Shown here in pieces: positions 24,642-36,484 of a stretch of DNA of 64,000 nucleotides. A program made the position numbers and the translations under genes. Numbering within the stretch: the stretch's first letter is position 1; each line of letters opens with the position of its first letter. The notes below the pieces were generated by a model. The model was not told the DNA's origin. It worked only from the letters and a program-made list of their open reading frames with translations, and searched no databases. Source of the DNA: Calendula officinalis (Eukaryota > Streptophyta > Magnoliopsida > Asterales > Asteraceae); assembly GCA_963853835.1 (NCBI GenBank), contig OY970834.1, positions 24,682,365-24,746,364 on the forward strand, read 5' to 3'.

Positions 24642-27600
24642 TCATGATCTAACCTTATGCCAATTAAATATTCTTGGAATCAACTTTGTCATTTGTCCCT
24701 CAATCTCTTGTTTTGTTACAACTTTATCCTCTCCCCAAATCTGAAAATACAGATAATTAGTCAGTTTGTTAACATTGCAAAAAATTATAATAGAACTATA
24801 ATAAACACTTACGAAATCAGAAAAATTATGATGAATATACTCTACAAAATCCTGAATATGCTGAATCACAATATAACCACATTCCCACCTCCCCTGTTGT
24901 TTGTTGCACTGTAATTAATTAACAATTAATTATGTTACAACTAAGTTTATCAAAAGTGGTAATTGAATACATACCTTTGAAGATTTCCATTGAAATCTAC
25001 GAGGGAACATTTGTTCGATTACTCTAACAAAGAGGCAGTAATCTTTTTTAACAGATCGGGGAAAAGAATCGATAATGTAAATTTCATTGGTTTTAGGACA
25101 AATCATAAAGAGGACCCAGTGACGACTGCAAATATACACAAATACTTAAAAATACAGTTAGTATTAAAGACTTAAAGATATAATTGAAAATTAAAAAATA
25201 CTTTTGTATATAAGGTGCAAGAATGTATGTTCGGTGTTGTTGATGCCTGAAAACTTCTGTGATATGTCTCTTCATTTCGGGCTTTTGACATTCTGACTCA
25301 CTAATTAATCGAGGATTTAAAAAACCACATTCATAATTAGCCGGATAGTCATAAAATACCTTAAAAATATTAGCACAGACATGGTTAGTAAATTAAATTA
25401 TATCCAAAGTAATAAACAAATAATATCAACTTACATTGAAGCAATATGTAACATGCAACAGTCAGCTTCACCCAAACATGCTACGTTGCAAAGCTCAGGT
25501 ATCGTGAGGGCTTCTATGACAATCTTAGGATACATAGTTTGAGGTGAAGAAAACTGAACATAAGTTCTTTTTTTGAGGAATCTATGGATCATTTCGTGAA
25601 AAGCGGGATATTCTTTTGCTACTTTAGTCATCATCATCAAATCTTCAGGATCAACAAAATCATCTTCTTCTGCTATCATCTCCACATCTCCAGGCTCAAC
25701 ATTATCCGGAATGGGATCTTCTGCTACTTTACTCGTTGAGGCTACACTGACGGCTGCAGTGACCGGATCATTAATGGTTCGGGCTGCATTGACCGGATCA
25801 TTAACGGTTGGGGCTGCAGTGACGGTTGCAGTGACCGGGATGTGTGTGGTTGGGGCTGCATTGTCGGTTGGGAATAAAAGTGGCCCTCCCGTAGTTGTAA
25901 GCTAAAAACAGATCCATGGTAAAAACATTAGTAATTAAAAATCATTAAAATCATATGTAAAGGTTTAGAAGACTAACCATATGTGTAAAAGATCCAGGGG
26001 GAGGATCAACTAAATTTTGGTCGAGAAGATTTTCCTCAAAAAAATCACAATTCGGATGATATGAATTTGTCGAGTCCATCAGTGGAGAGGATTCTCTCGA
26101 GGCCATTTCAGGGATATATGGGTTTTCAACAGCATGTTGGTTACCCGATTTAAGCTAAAACATTTATTCTTGTTAAAAACATACAAAAATATATATTATA
26201 ATCTAATACTAAAATATACCTTTAATGCATATCGTGGCCACTGTACAAACTTAAGATAAGTCTTCTCGACCTTATCAATTGAATCTGTTCTTGTTAAAGG
26301 ATGAACGGGCAACTCCAAGAATGATGTCACGACCTGCTCTACTTGGACTCTGGCACAACCTTCCTTGTCTTGTTCGGAAGCTGGCCATGCAGTACCAGAA
26401 CCAACTGTGAGAAAATCACTATCAGCCACCCTAATTTGTACCTCACATGGTGTCATGCCCTGCAAACCAGATAAAATTATAAGGTAAAACAATAAAAACA
26501 ATAAATAGTACCATTACCTCAATTGGTGGATAGTGGGTAGCCGTTCCATGAGACCCACATGATGATGCATGCTTGACCGAGCTTGTAAGCCTCAATTGGT
26601 CCACATTTCTTATTAAACCTCCGTGAACCTTAGTATATCCAATTATCTCGGATACCGTACGGGATCGTCCCCCGTGCTCACGTCCAAAAACCCGAATTAA
26701 AGGATCTTCTTTATTCTCAAAATAAGTCCCATCCTTGATCATCTTTATTTCCTCCTCAAGCTACAAATAATATTTGTTACCAATAAGATATAATTCCTCA
26801 ATTAAATTAATATTTAGTTTACCAAACGCCTGAAAGCAACAATCGCTTCCTTTGGAAGTTCAGGCTTTCCTTCTTGATCCTTTATCGAACAACCCATCAA
26901 AAATCGCCTTGAACGATCATTTTGAATCTCACCAAGAAAATCGTGTTTTTCTAAAAGTTGAGCCCAAACGGTCTTTTCTTTCTTTTTTAAACCGCCCCAG
27001 CCGCTTCGACCCAAACGGGTTATAAATTTCCTCTTAGAATTGCTTGCTTGTGCTTTCTCCCTTTTTTGCATCACAAATTAATAAATTGTTAATCATAACA
27101 TGTATATCAAACTCAAGGTAAATAAGTGCAAACCTACCATAAATTCTGGGGTGTTTTTTTGTAAAACAAATGCATCCCAATCCTCTGGCTCAATAAACGA
27201 ATACTTTCCACAAGGATTCTGTTGTGTAAGAACATAATCTTTTACTAGTCTAGACCTAAAATTTATTCCAAGTTTTATTGCTTTCTTCCGCATAAATTCT
27301 TCTGCATTATTGTTTTCGATGTTCCACATCCTCTACAACTCAATACAAAAGAAATGCATATAATATTTGTAATAAAATAACTAAAAATTACAAACAACAC
27401 AACTAAATTCATTCGTACCTTGGCTTCCAACCACAGTTCTTTAAAAAATTCTTTTTTAACTTTACACATAGGCGTTGTAATGTTAACTCTATGGCAAACC
27501 TCCATCCCATACCACGACATCAGCTTGCTATTCTGCGGGATGTTGTTCTCATCAAACTCAACTTTAAATACCTCGTCAGGGTACTTCTTGGAAAACGATG

Positions 27601-27649
27601 CAGCACCACGTTCCCCTCTGCGTCTTCTACGGTTCGGTTGTTCTTCCAT
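24642..27649 (-). CDS. CACTA-encoded TNPA-like protein with C-terminal Ulp1 (C48) protease domain
   Basis: Reading from ATG at 27649, about 12 exons can be followed on -: roughly 27649-27419, 27332-27138, 27060-26819, 26760-26518, 26460-26220, 26156-25978, 25904-25434, then five more to the TGA at 24642. The early exons (MSWYGMEVCHRVN, RLGRSGWGGLKKKEK, MTPCEVQIRVADSDFLTVGS) match plant En/Spm-type accessory transposase proteins. A Thr/Val/Ala-rich linker follows (about 25710-25905). The last exons carry a Ulp1-type cysteine peptidase: His in CSRHWVLFMI, Asp in YIIDSF, Gln in NKQQGRW and Cys in WECGYI. Plant relatives remove SUMO from proteins; here it may act on the host SUMO system or on transposase. 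I saw no stop or frameshift, but the acceptor of exon 3 is uncertain. Confidence 0.78.
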
Positions 27650-27954
27650 TTCTAAACTACAATGCAACAGAAAACAATGAAATGTAAAGGATTGAGTAAA
27701 CTATGAGCTATTACAACAGAAATGTATGAAATTTACCTTGTTCGAAGGTCGGGGTGTGTAAACTATGAAACAAAGAAGGGATAATATGAGATTTTCAAAG
27801 AGTTTAGCAGAGGACAAAAAAATCGCCGATGAAGATGCAGCAAGGGTTTTTTGAAGAAAGTGATTAAGGTTTTTGTGAAATTAGTGTTTTGGAGAAGTTT
27901 CCCGGGAGATGAAAAGATTCGAATAAAATATTTCATTTAGCGGGTTTCCATAGA

Positions 27955-28095
27955 GGTGCGGTGCCGATTAGTTAGAGCGGTGCAGATTTGTTGGGGCGGT
28001 GATCCGTTTTTGTTGGGGCGGTTTTGTTTAGATAAGGCGGTTGTGTCTATTTTTGTTGGAGCGGTTGATCCGTTTTGTTGGAGCGGTTGTGGTGA
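27955..28095. repeat. Internal cluster of GCGGTT-type boxes ahead of the TNPA/Ulp1 gene
   Basis: At least seven 'g(a/g)gcggt' motifs, often within 'ttgttggagcggttg', lie 300-450 bp upstream of the start codon at 27649. They share the core of the subterminal repeats at both ends of the element. The placement suggests that the element's own DNA-binding protein could regulate this promoter. Confidence 0.7.
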
Positions 28096-28262
28096 AAATT
28101 TTCAAATAGTTAATATGATTTAGCGGGTTATTTTCAGTTTCGTTTTTAGAACTGAAAAAAAACGTGCATTAAAATAAACATCATTGTGTTACAAGACAAT
28201 TAACGTGTGATAAAAAATATAACTATAAACAATATTATATCTTAAGTTAGACAATAAATGTA

Positions 28263-31200
28263 TTAAACATATGTTCCTTCTAAATCATTTCTAACATATG
28301 TCGTTCTATTCATGTCTTCAAAATTACCGGGATCGATACCAACCGAAAATGGTGGTAGGTCATCAAAGTGATCGTATTCTTCTTCGTCTACAACATCGTC
28401 AACCCCAAGAATACGTCTTTTACCCTGTAGAACAATGTGGTATTTTGCTTTGCTCGGATCTTGAACGAAAAAAACTTGTGAAACATGTTTTGCGAGAACG
28501 AATGGTTCGGATTTATATCCATTAGTTTCAAGGTCCATAAATGTGAAACCATCTTCATCAACTAGAACACCACAGTTATTCACACATTTACACTTGAATA
28601 CTGGAATTATGAAATCACCATACTTCAATTCCCATATTTCTTGTATCACACCGTAATAAGAATCTTTTGCTATTCTTATCAATGTATCATGATCACGTCT
28701 ATCGAATTCGGTCGTTGATGCTATCATTGTGAGTCCACTGTTTTGCATTGTACTTTTTCTATCTTGATCAATGGTGTAAAATGTATAGCCGTTAATGTCG
28801 TATCCTTGGTAAGATTTTACTCTAACATCTGCTCCTACTCCCAATCTTCGTACTGTGTCTTCAACTTCGTCCCTTGTTACCCTCTCTCTCAACCACCTTG
28901 CTAATTCCTTGTTCTGATTTTGTATATACCACATTTCATCTTTACCGGGGATGGTCGACTTTAACATATCCATATGTTCATCAAGCAATGGAGTAAGGCA
29001 TGTCATGTGTTTTAATACTACTAAATGAGCAAGTTGTAAATCTTCACGAGGTGGAATTTTTATTTTGAAACCAACTCCTCCCTTTCCGTCAAGTCGATCT
29101 GAATGACGAGTTTTTGGAACGCCAACACTTTCAACACCTTCCATATATCCTGTACGTGAACCAAAAATATGTGTAACGTAACAATTAGTCAACTATAATA
29201 TGTTTGTACATATATTATATAATATATTAATATGTTTATACTATAATATCTTAGAATACCTTGACAGAACTCGACCACTTCTTCAGAAGTATATCCTTCA
29301 ATAATACTGCCCTCGGGTCGATTACGGTTTCTTACATAACCTTTTAGTATACCCATGTATCTTTCAAAAGGGTACATGTATCGTAGAAATACAGGACCAC
29401 AAGCCTTAATCTCTTGTACGATATGAGAGACTAGGTGAACCATTACATCAAAAAATGAAGGTGGAAAGTGCATCTCTAATTCACAAAGGATAACCGCAAT
29501 GTCTTTCTCCCATTTGTCCAGATCTTCCACATTAATAACTTTTGAGTGAATCTTATTAAAAAACAAACAAAGTTTTGTGATTGTATGACGGATATCAACT
29601 TGTAAAATTCCACGAATTGCGATAGGAATCATATGTGTCATCAAAACATGACAATCATGAGACTTCATCCCAAGCAATTTATAGTCTTTCATCGACACGA
29701 ATCTTTTAATATTTGCTGAATAAGTTGATGGAACCTTAATATCATGCAAACATTGACAAAACTTTCTTTTTTCTTCCTTCGATGTATTATAACATGCAGG
29801 TGGCAGATAAGTACGATTGCCGCGTTGTTCGGGAGCAAGATCTTTACGTATTCCCATCTCGACCATGTCATTACGAACCTTAACTCCATCTTTAGTTTTA
29901 TACTTAATATCCAATAATAAGCCTATCAAGCTCTCACATACATTTTTTTTCAATGTGCATAACATCAAGGCAATGTCTAACATCTAAATATCTCCATTAA
30001 GGCAATTGAAAAAAGATTGACTTTTTTTTCCATATGGCCTCATTATCAATACGAAATCTCTTACCCAACACAACATTAATATTTTCAACTCGAGAAAATG
30101 CATCAAGTCGTGTCCTCACTGTTCTGACCTCTACTGTTTCGTCAAACTCAATCGTCATCTTCTGGAAACGGTGGCCCTTAGGAAGGAATCTTCGATGCCC
30201 CATGTATACAGTTTTTTTGCAATTTCTTAACCACACCGAGCTTGTCCCTTCTTCACAAACAGGACAAGCTTTCTTACCCTTCGTTTTGTATCCTGACAAG
30301 TTACCGTATGCCGGAAAGTCATTTATAGTACAAAAAACCATGGCCCGCAATTTAAAGTGTTCTCTTTTGTAAGCATCATATACGTCTACACCCGAACTCC
30401 AAAGAGTTTTTAAGTCATCAATTAAAGGAGACAAATAAACATCAATATCATTACCTGGTTGTTTCGGACCCTGAATCAACAACGACATCATAATGTATTT
30501 CCGTTTCATGCATAACCACGGTGGGAGATTGTAAATGTATAAAAGAACCGGCCACGTACTATGTCGACTACTCATGTTCCCGAAAGGATTTATCCCATCC
30601 GAACTAAGCCCAAACCGTATGTTTCTAATCTCGTTTCCAAACTCAAAATACTTTCTATCAATGTTTCTCCATTGCGGTGAATCCGCAACATGTCTGATTT
30701 TGCCATCAATTACACGTTCTTCCGAATGCCAACGAAGTAACTTTGCTTCTTTCTCATTTGAAAATAACCTTTTTAGTCTTGGTATAATAGGGAGATACCA
30801 CAACATTTTAGCCGGTGGTCCATTTTTTGTCACATCATCGTCAACTTCATCCGAATCATTCTTCCGTTTATACCTCGATGCCTTGCAATGAGGACAATTA
30901 TGGAGATTTGCGAACTCATTCCGAAACAACATACAATTATTGGGACATGCATGTATTCTTTCTACTTCCAAACCCATTGGACACATTAATTTTTTTGCTT
31001 GATATGTCGAAATTGGTAATTCATTATCTTCCGGAAGCAACTCGCGTAAAAGCTCTAATAGAGTTGTAAAACTTTTATCACTCCATCCGTTTTTCATCTT
31101 TAAGTTAATTAACTTCAACACAACATCAAGTTTCATTAATTTAGATCCTTTATATAACGGTGTTTGTGCTTCATCAAATAGGCGATGTAATTCATCTTGT

Positions 31201-31617
31201 TCATCAACACCACCCATATTAGTATCCAAGTGATCATTAAAACTCTCATCGAAACGGTCGTTTGAATTGTATTGATCATCATCATCATCGTTGTTTGAAT
31301 CATTGTTCAATGTTGTTGTATATTGATCACTACTATTTAAACTGCTCGAAGATGTGTTCCAATCAAGTATTGATTCTCCATGCCTTGACCAACAAGTGTA
31401 ATTATGCAAAAAAAAACCATGTCGAAACAAATGGATCTCAATATCCGCAATATCGGTAAAACTTTTAAAGTTTTTACAAACGTTGCAAGGACAAAAAAAT
31501 CTTACGATTTGCGTTCTTATAACGATTAGAATCGGCAATCTTAAGAAAATATCCAACACCCTTGACAAATTCAGGAGAACCACCTGAAACTTTGTACATC
31601 CAATAATCGCGATCCAT
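28263..31617 (-). pseudogene. TNP2-like CACTA transposase, inactivated
   Basis: Domain order from ATG at 31617 on -: N-terminal transposase-associated zinc-binding domain (CPCNVCK, then HLFRHGF), Transposase_21/TNP2 core (MVFCTINDFPAYGNLSGY, KACPVCEEGT), DUF4218 (LCELEMHFPPSFFDVMVHL, KGYVRNRNRPEGSI) and C-terminal DUF4216 (YGDFIIPVFKCKC, FVLAKHVSQVFFVQDP). One clean intron, 29259-29150, separates the last two. Lesions: an extra T in a T-run near 31493 (frameshift after about 40 codons), a TAA at 29997-29999 where Tyr is expected, and an extra A near 29945. The protein cannot be made intact. The domains are otherwise well kept, so the damage looks recent. Confidence 0.9.
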
Positions 31618-31789
31618 CTAAACGATAAATAAAATTAAAATCGTCAATTACATTAAAAACTAAAATATATCAAATTAAATATTAAAGTAAGCAAATAAAA
31701 TTGGTCTGAGGGCATTTAAGTAATTAACTCTTTCATGTGTCATCTTATAAATCTAGCCCGAACAATTAAAGGTTTAATTTCATTTGAAA

Positions 31790-32155
31790 ATGGTTTTCTG
31801 TTGGTGTGGGAAAGAAGCTGTGATCCGTACTTCATGGACAACCAAAAACCCTGGCAGAAGGTTTTACTCATGTTCAACAATGGTAAGTTCGATCCGTCAC
31901 AGATCGAGTTTAATATTAAACATTAATTTAAAGTTCAAATTATTGGTTTTCTTTTTAGGGACGTTCAAAATGTAATTTTTTGGGTGGCGTGATCCGGCGA
32001 TGTGTGAAAGATCTACACAAATCATTCCAGGATTACTAGAATCGAAGAACAATCTTGAAATGGAACTAATGGAACGTGACCTAAAGATAAGGAAAATGAA
32101 GCTGTATCTGATAGGGATTTGCCTAGTTTTCATAGCATATGCAATGTTTGTCTAA
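31790..32155 (+). pseudogene. GRF-type zinc-finger protein with C-terminal TM segment (CACTA cargo), one-base frameshift
   Basis: Exon 1 (31790-31882) encodes a GRF zinc-finger start (CWCGKEAVIRTSWTTKNPGRRFYSC). The intron is GT-AG. Exon 2 (31959-32155) begins GRSKCNF and would go on as FGWRDPAMC, then a charged helix (LEMELMERDLKIRKMK) and a hydrophobic tail (LIGICLVFIAYAMF). A T-run at 31976-31981 is one base short of what the family frame needs, so the strict reading goes out of frame there. GRF fingers bind nucleic acid. Its start lies 172 bp from the TNP2 start, in divergent orientation, so a shared promoter is possible. A sequencing slip in the T-run would make it intact. Confidence 0.68.
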
Positions 32156-32719
32156 ATCCGATGTATTCTCTAGTTATCGAATGTAATGTGTCTATTTTGG
32201 AACTATTTTGGCATAATAACATTTCTGAGCTTAAAGTGAGATATATTGTAAAAGACAACTTAATAATAATCGAAATTACCTTAAATGAGTAGTAGAACGA
32301 ACACAGAGTCTCGACGAAGAAGAAAGATGACTATTTCAAAAAGTAACCGTTGTGTATTAAACATTAAAAAAAAACATAAATAGGAGCGGTTCAACCGCTC
32401 CAAAACAAAATAACCGTTGTAACAAATAAAAATATCCATTATTTATGGTTGAAAAAATTTACAATCGTAATTAATTTTCCGCTATATAAATTTGATTGTA
32501 ATTACCATTTCTCAAGTATACTTTTCCAAATATATGAAGATGTTAAATGTCATTGCTAACTGTTGGGGCATCATCAAGATTCACATGCCAACTAGAACAA
32601 ATATAGTTCGTGTACGTAAAGTGAATCTTGATGATGCTGCAGCAGTTATCAAAATGACAATTTGGAGGTGCGGTTCTTTTATGATGCGCGCCAAAACTTC
32701 TACTCCCGCCAAAATCAGT

Positions 32720-32721
<2 letters not shown>

Positions 32722-32791
<70 letters not shown>
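32722..32791. repeat. (TA)n microsatellite inside the CACTA element
   Basis: About 35 uninterrupted TA dinucleotides, 40 bp before the start codon of the small gene at 32831. Confidence 0.95.
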
Positions 32792-32792
<1 letters not shown>

Positions 32793-32830
32793 CGCATGCA
32801 GTTAGCATTTTAGATACTTGCTTTTACAAC

Positions 32831-33360
32831 ATGAGTGATTTTAGTGTTGATCAAGAATTACCACAGGAAGTTCCACACGATGATGATGTCCCACACGATG
32901 AAGTTCCACATCATGAATTTGTATATTACCCGTATGAAGAAGTCCCACATGCAGTTCCGGATGAAGTCCCACCCGATTTCTTCATTATAGAATGGCGTTC
33001 CTCCATAAAAAAAAGAATTGTATGTATCTTGTTAATAAGTATATTTAATTGTATAAAGTAATTAATTTATTTTTGTTTCAGACTATTCCAGCAAAATTTG
33101 TCCGGGATAACCGCCTTTGGAATGAGCCTCCTCTTGTTTTAGTAGAAAATCCTGATGTCCTCAGCAAAGTTTATGATTTGAAAATCCACGGTGATCGAAG
33201 AAGGAGTGTTGGTTTTATGGACCATATGACTCTATGTGGTGATTTTGTTGAGTTCAGAAGGAGGAATGGCATCCAAAGGAACCAAAATGTGAAGTTCACC
33301 CTTGATGTTGTGGAAAAAAACAATGGTAATGGGCTTACATTCACTGTTTCTCTTCTTTGA
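32831..33360 (+). CDS. Small CACTA-borne protein with EVPH repeats and possible B3-like domain
   Basis: Two exons, 32831-33019 and 33082-33360, with a GT-AG intron in phase 0, give 155 aa ending TGA. The first 50 residues are acidic with repeats of the form (E/D)VPH. The second exon (IPAKFVRDNRLW, LVLVENPDV, YDLKIHGDRR, TLCGDFVEFRR) has the alternating pattern and the closing 'GDF.EF' of plant B3 DNA-binding domains, but is short and divergent. I do not recognise the protein with certainty. The frame is fully open, and the conserved-looking second exon makes it a real-gene candidate. It reads toward the right end of the element. Confidence 0.6.
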
Positions 33361-33599
33361 TTGCCATGGATGTTAGATTTGGTAATTTGGTGTTGTTTGT
33401 CGTTAGGTTGTAACTTGTAACTGATCTTCCATGGGAATGAAAACGTTTTATTTCTTCTTAATTCGTATTGAACCGGCATTAATTACTATTTAATGAAAAC
33501 GTTTAATTACTTGCACAAGATTGAAAACGTTTAATTACTATACATAACTTGAACAACGTTTGTAATTTGAAGGGCTATATTTTTTGAATAAATGTTTAG

Positions 33600-33895
33600 A
33601 TGAAGATGCGAAGTCCGCACCACCAAATGATTTTGTTACTGCGGGGTTCAAACGTCCGCACTAATAGTTATAATATAGGTGCGGGGCTTCGTCAACCGCC
33701 CTATCAAAAAGTTATGTTACAGCGGTGCTAGGACAACCGCCCCAACACATGTTTATGTTACTGCGGTTTCTCGGGGACCGCTCCAACTAATATGTTTGTT
33801 GGCGCGGCTGTTTATCTTATTGTGCGAATATGATTTGTTACTGCGGCCACCGCAGTATAAATGTTTTGGGGCGCACACCTTCAAACCTTTTTTGT
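33600..33895. repeat. Right subterminal repeats of the large CACTA element
   Basis: Repeated 'gttactgcggt', 'accgccctatc' and 'gtgcgggg' motifs within 300 bp of the right end, matching the left array in core sequence. Confidence 0.8.
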
Positions 33896-33905
33896 ACTAG
33901 TGGTG

Positions 33906-35035
33906 GGTAATCAAACCCAAAGATCGAACCGTGTCCCACTCGCTAGGTGACCACTCGTAGACACGTCCCACGTGCCTTCATTTTTTGTTCGGTTTGGTCG
34001 CTCACGACCAGATTTCTTGTAAAGGGAAAATTTGGGTATTTGTTGTATTATGAATAAGGTGTTATACATTATGTTTTGGTAATAAATTGGTGTGCGTTTG
34101 GTTACTACTACTGGAGATTAGTCATGTGTTTGGTCTGAATTGAGAAAGTTAATTGGTGTGACGCTGACGTAGCGCTGCGCCGTTTGATCACCATTATGCA
34201 TAGTCTAACGGTTCGGTGTGGTCGTTGACTACCATCAAAAATCTCGATCTTATGTTTGGCTAATGAAACAAATAATAATCTTATATTTGTTTACGAAATC
34301 TAGTTGGTAATAGCATTATTAGCAACTTTCTTATACATATTTTTATATTCTTTTTAAGTATTGCCTCCATATATTCTTGGATGTTAAGCCTCTCAATTCC
34401 CTACCATGTATCTTGGACTTCCACTTAACTCCAAATGAATAAAATTACTGCCAGAACAGAGCAAGGATCTTCGCTAATGTATTATTTCATTATTTGTTAT
34501 AAACCTTTCTTCTATTTTTATGAAGAAAAACTATAATGGAACCGAGACACAATTTTGGCATCATGTTTGACTTGTCAACCAATCCGGGAAATAGGAGTAC
34601 CTACGGCCCAATTGGGTTTGGAGAAGAAGGGCAAGACCGGCCCAATTGGGCTTGTTTAAATTGATGAACTTTTTCGTAATACGGCTTCTATCACTAATTG
34701 GCTGGCCGGATAAGGGGAGTTGAATGTTAAAACCATTTTTTAGATTTTACATTTCCTAATGAAAATTTTTATTTAAGGCGGGTCCCCACTTTGTCACGTT
34801 TTCCTACGCTATACCGACTCTATAACTAACAACAAGGAACCAACGGCTCCATGTCATCAGCTTCTCCAAAACGAAATGGATGAAAAGGTGTGTTTTATAA
34901 AATTTTAGGGTTGTAAATGATTTTGAAATTTTTAAAGTTCAAGGTTACTTGTTAAGTGTGTTTTTCTAAATCCGCTTTTTGAAACTAAATAGAGTCTTGT
35001 AAATATGATAAATAAGCGTGGTCAAAGTTTCATTA
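33906..35035. other. Spacer, no gene recognised
   Basis: Non-coding sequence with no clear element ends. It begins with the continuation of the site into which the CACTA element inserted. Confidence 0.5.
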
Positions 35036-35041
35036 TATTTT

Positions 35042-36170
35042 AGAGTTTATTACAAAAATGGTCCTTGTGGTTTGGCCAAATTGCACGTTTGGTCCTTGTT
35101 TTTCATTAAGTGCATGCGCAGTACCTATGGTTTGCATTTTTGTGCACTCGTGGTCCCTCCCCCTAACACTGTTAAGTTAATTTCGGGTATTTTAGTCATT
35201 TCAATATTTGCTTCTTCCCTAATCCCTATCATCTTCCCCAAATCCAACCCTCACCCCTCTTTCTTTGTGTCTGTGTCTTCAACAATTGAAAAAAAAAGAC
35301 CAGGCAATCGTGAACCTCGTACAACAATTCACATCACCACCACCCTCTCCGGTGAACCTCCCCATGGTTGTTATTTCTTCTCCGGTGAACCTCCCACGGC
35401 TCTTACAGTCACCATCACCAGCAAAGCATTATTGTGCTGATGATTTTTGGGGGTGAGGAAACAAAAGCTTGGACAGAGAACACAAGATTTGGATTGTTTC
35501 CTGGAAACCTTGCTGAGTATTTGATTGATCATATCTTGAATTTCAATTTTTGAAGAATCAATCAAGAAATTTTAGGAACCGTAAAAACCCCAGCTCGAAT
35601 TCTAATCCAAATCATATAAATTTACAAACCCATCATATGAAATTGTAGTAAAACTCTAATTTACAAACCCATCCCCTCTCTATCGTTGCCGCCACGTGCT
35701 CCGGCTGCCGCCACCCGACAAATATATGTCTAGGGTTTCATAAACTCTAGATATAAGAACAGAAACCTTAAATCATCATCTAAGAACTCCGACTGCCGCC
35801 ATTTGTGTGTTCTGATTTCGTTGGTGACGTCCGGCGGTGAGAGAAAGAGATGAGAGGAACTAGAATTTTGTGGAACTTAGATGATTGTTGGTGACGTCCA
35901 ATGCATTAAAGTTTCGTTGCCGCCATTTATGGAAAGAGTAAAGTGGATGATTGATGAAGATGGAATGGATTGCTGAATGTGGGTAATGAAATTGGGGGTT
36001 TGAGGATTAAACTAATTTAGGGCGGAGGGATGGATTGCTGAAGATGGAAATATGGATTGCTGAAGATGTAAAATGACCAAAATATCCCCAACTAACGGAG
36101 TTAGGTTAATGAAACACAAGGACCAAACGTGCAATTTGACCAAACCACAGGGACCATTCTTGCAATTAGT
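35042..36170. mobile_element. Foldback (MULE-like) element with about 120-150-bp inverted ends
   Basis: The left arm (ttattacaaaaatggtcctt, gtggtttggccaaattgcac) is mirrored at 36070-36170. The core (35215-36060) has gene-like patches, for example a repeated 'tccggtgaacctccc', but no complete frame. Exact ends and a target duplication were not resolved. Confidence 0.7.
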
Positions 36171-36189
36171 GATCATAGTGCATTTTAGC

Positions 36190-36480
36190 ACTATGACAAT
36201 TTTTTTTTAAAACGGCTTTCATTAAAAACTAGCGAGAAGCTAGAAAAACAATCAAAAATCAATTACAAGGAAAAATAAGCCATTCTAGCCAACTAACTTT
36301 AAACTTAATACGACGATTACAAATCCAATTATAGGAAATTTCTTTTATAGAATCAACTAAAAGATTCTTCTGAGCATCTCCATTGTTAAACACAATTGCA
36401 TTTCTATACCTTCAAATGACCCATAATGTCGTAAAACAAATAGCTTCCGTAATCAATTTTGCCCGACGAGAACTATGACA
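36190..36480 (-). pseudogene. LINE 3' fragment
   Basis: The minus strand reads like the C-terminal tail of plant LINE ORF2 (TLWVIWRYRNAIVFNN, then WICNRRIKFK). A T-run near 36201-36209 on + represents the poly(A) tail. It is heavily 5'-truncated, about 290 bp. Confidence 0.7.
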
Positions 36481-36484
36481 ATTG

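Larger units (their letters stand above)
24045..33902. mobile_element. Full-ended CACTA (En/Spm) transposon, 9,858 bp
   Basis: The left end CACTAGTACAGAAAA and right end TTTTTTGTACTAGTG are inverted, and GTG at 24042-24044 and 33903-33905 is the 3-bp target duplication. Inside are a Ulp1/TNPA-like gene (24642-27649, -), a broken TNP2-like transposase (28263-31617, -) and two small genes on + (31790-32155, 32831-33360). Both ends carry dense GC-box repeats. Because the transposase is damaged, the copy probably depends on another element to move. Confidence 0.95.

Noticed and set aside
25711..25905. Plus-strand frame rich in Ala/Val/Thr
   Set aside because: It is the antisense of the repetitive linker of the TNPA/Ulp1 gene.
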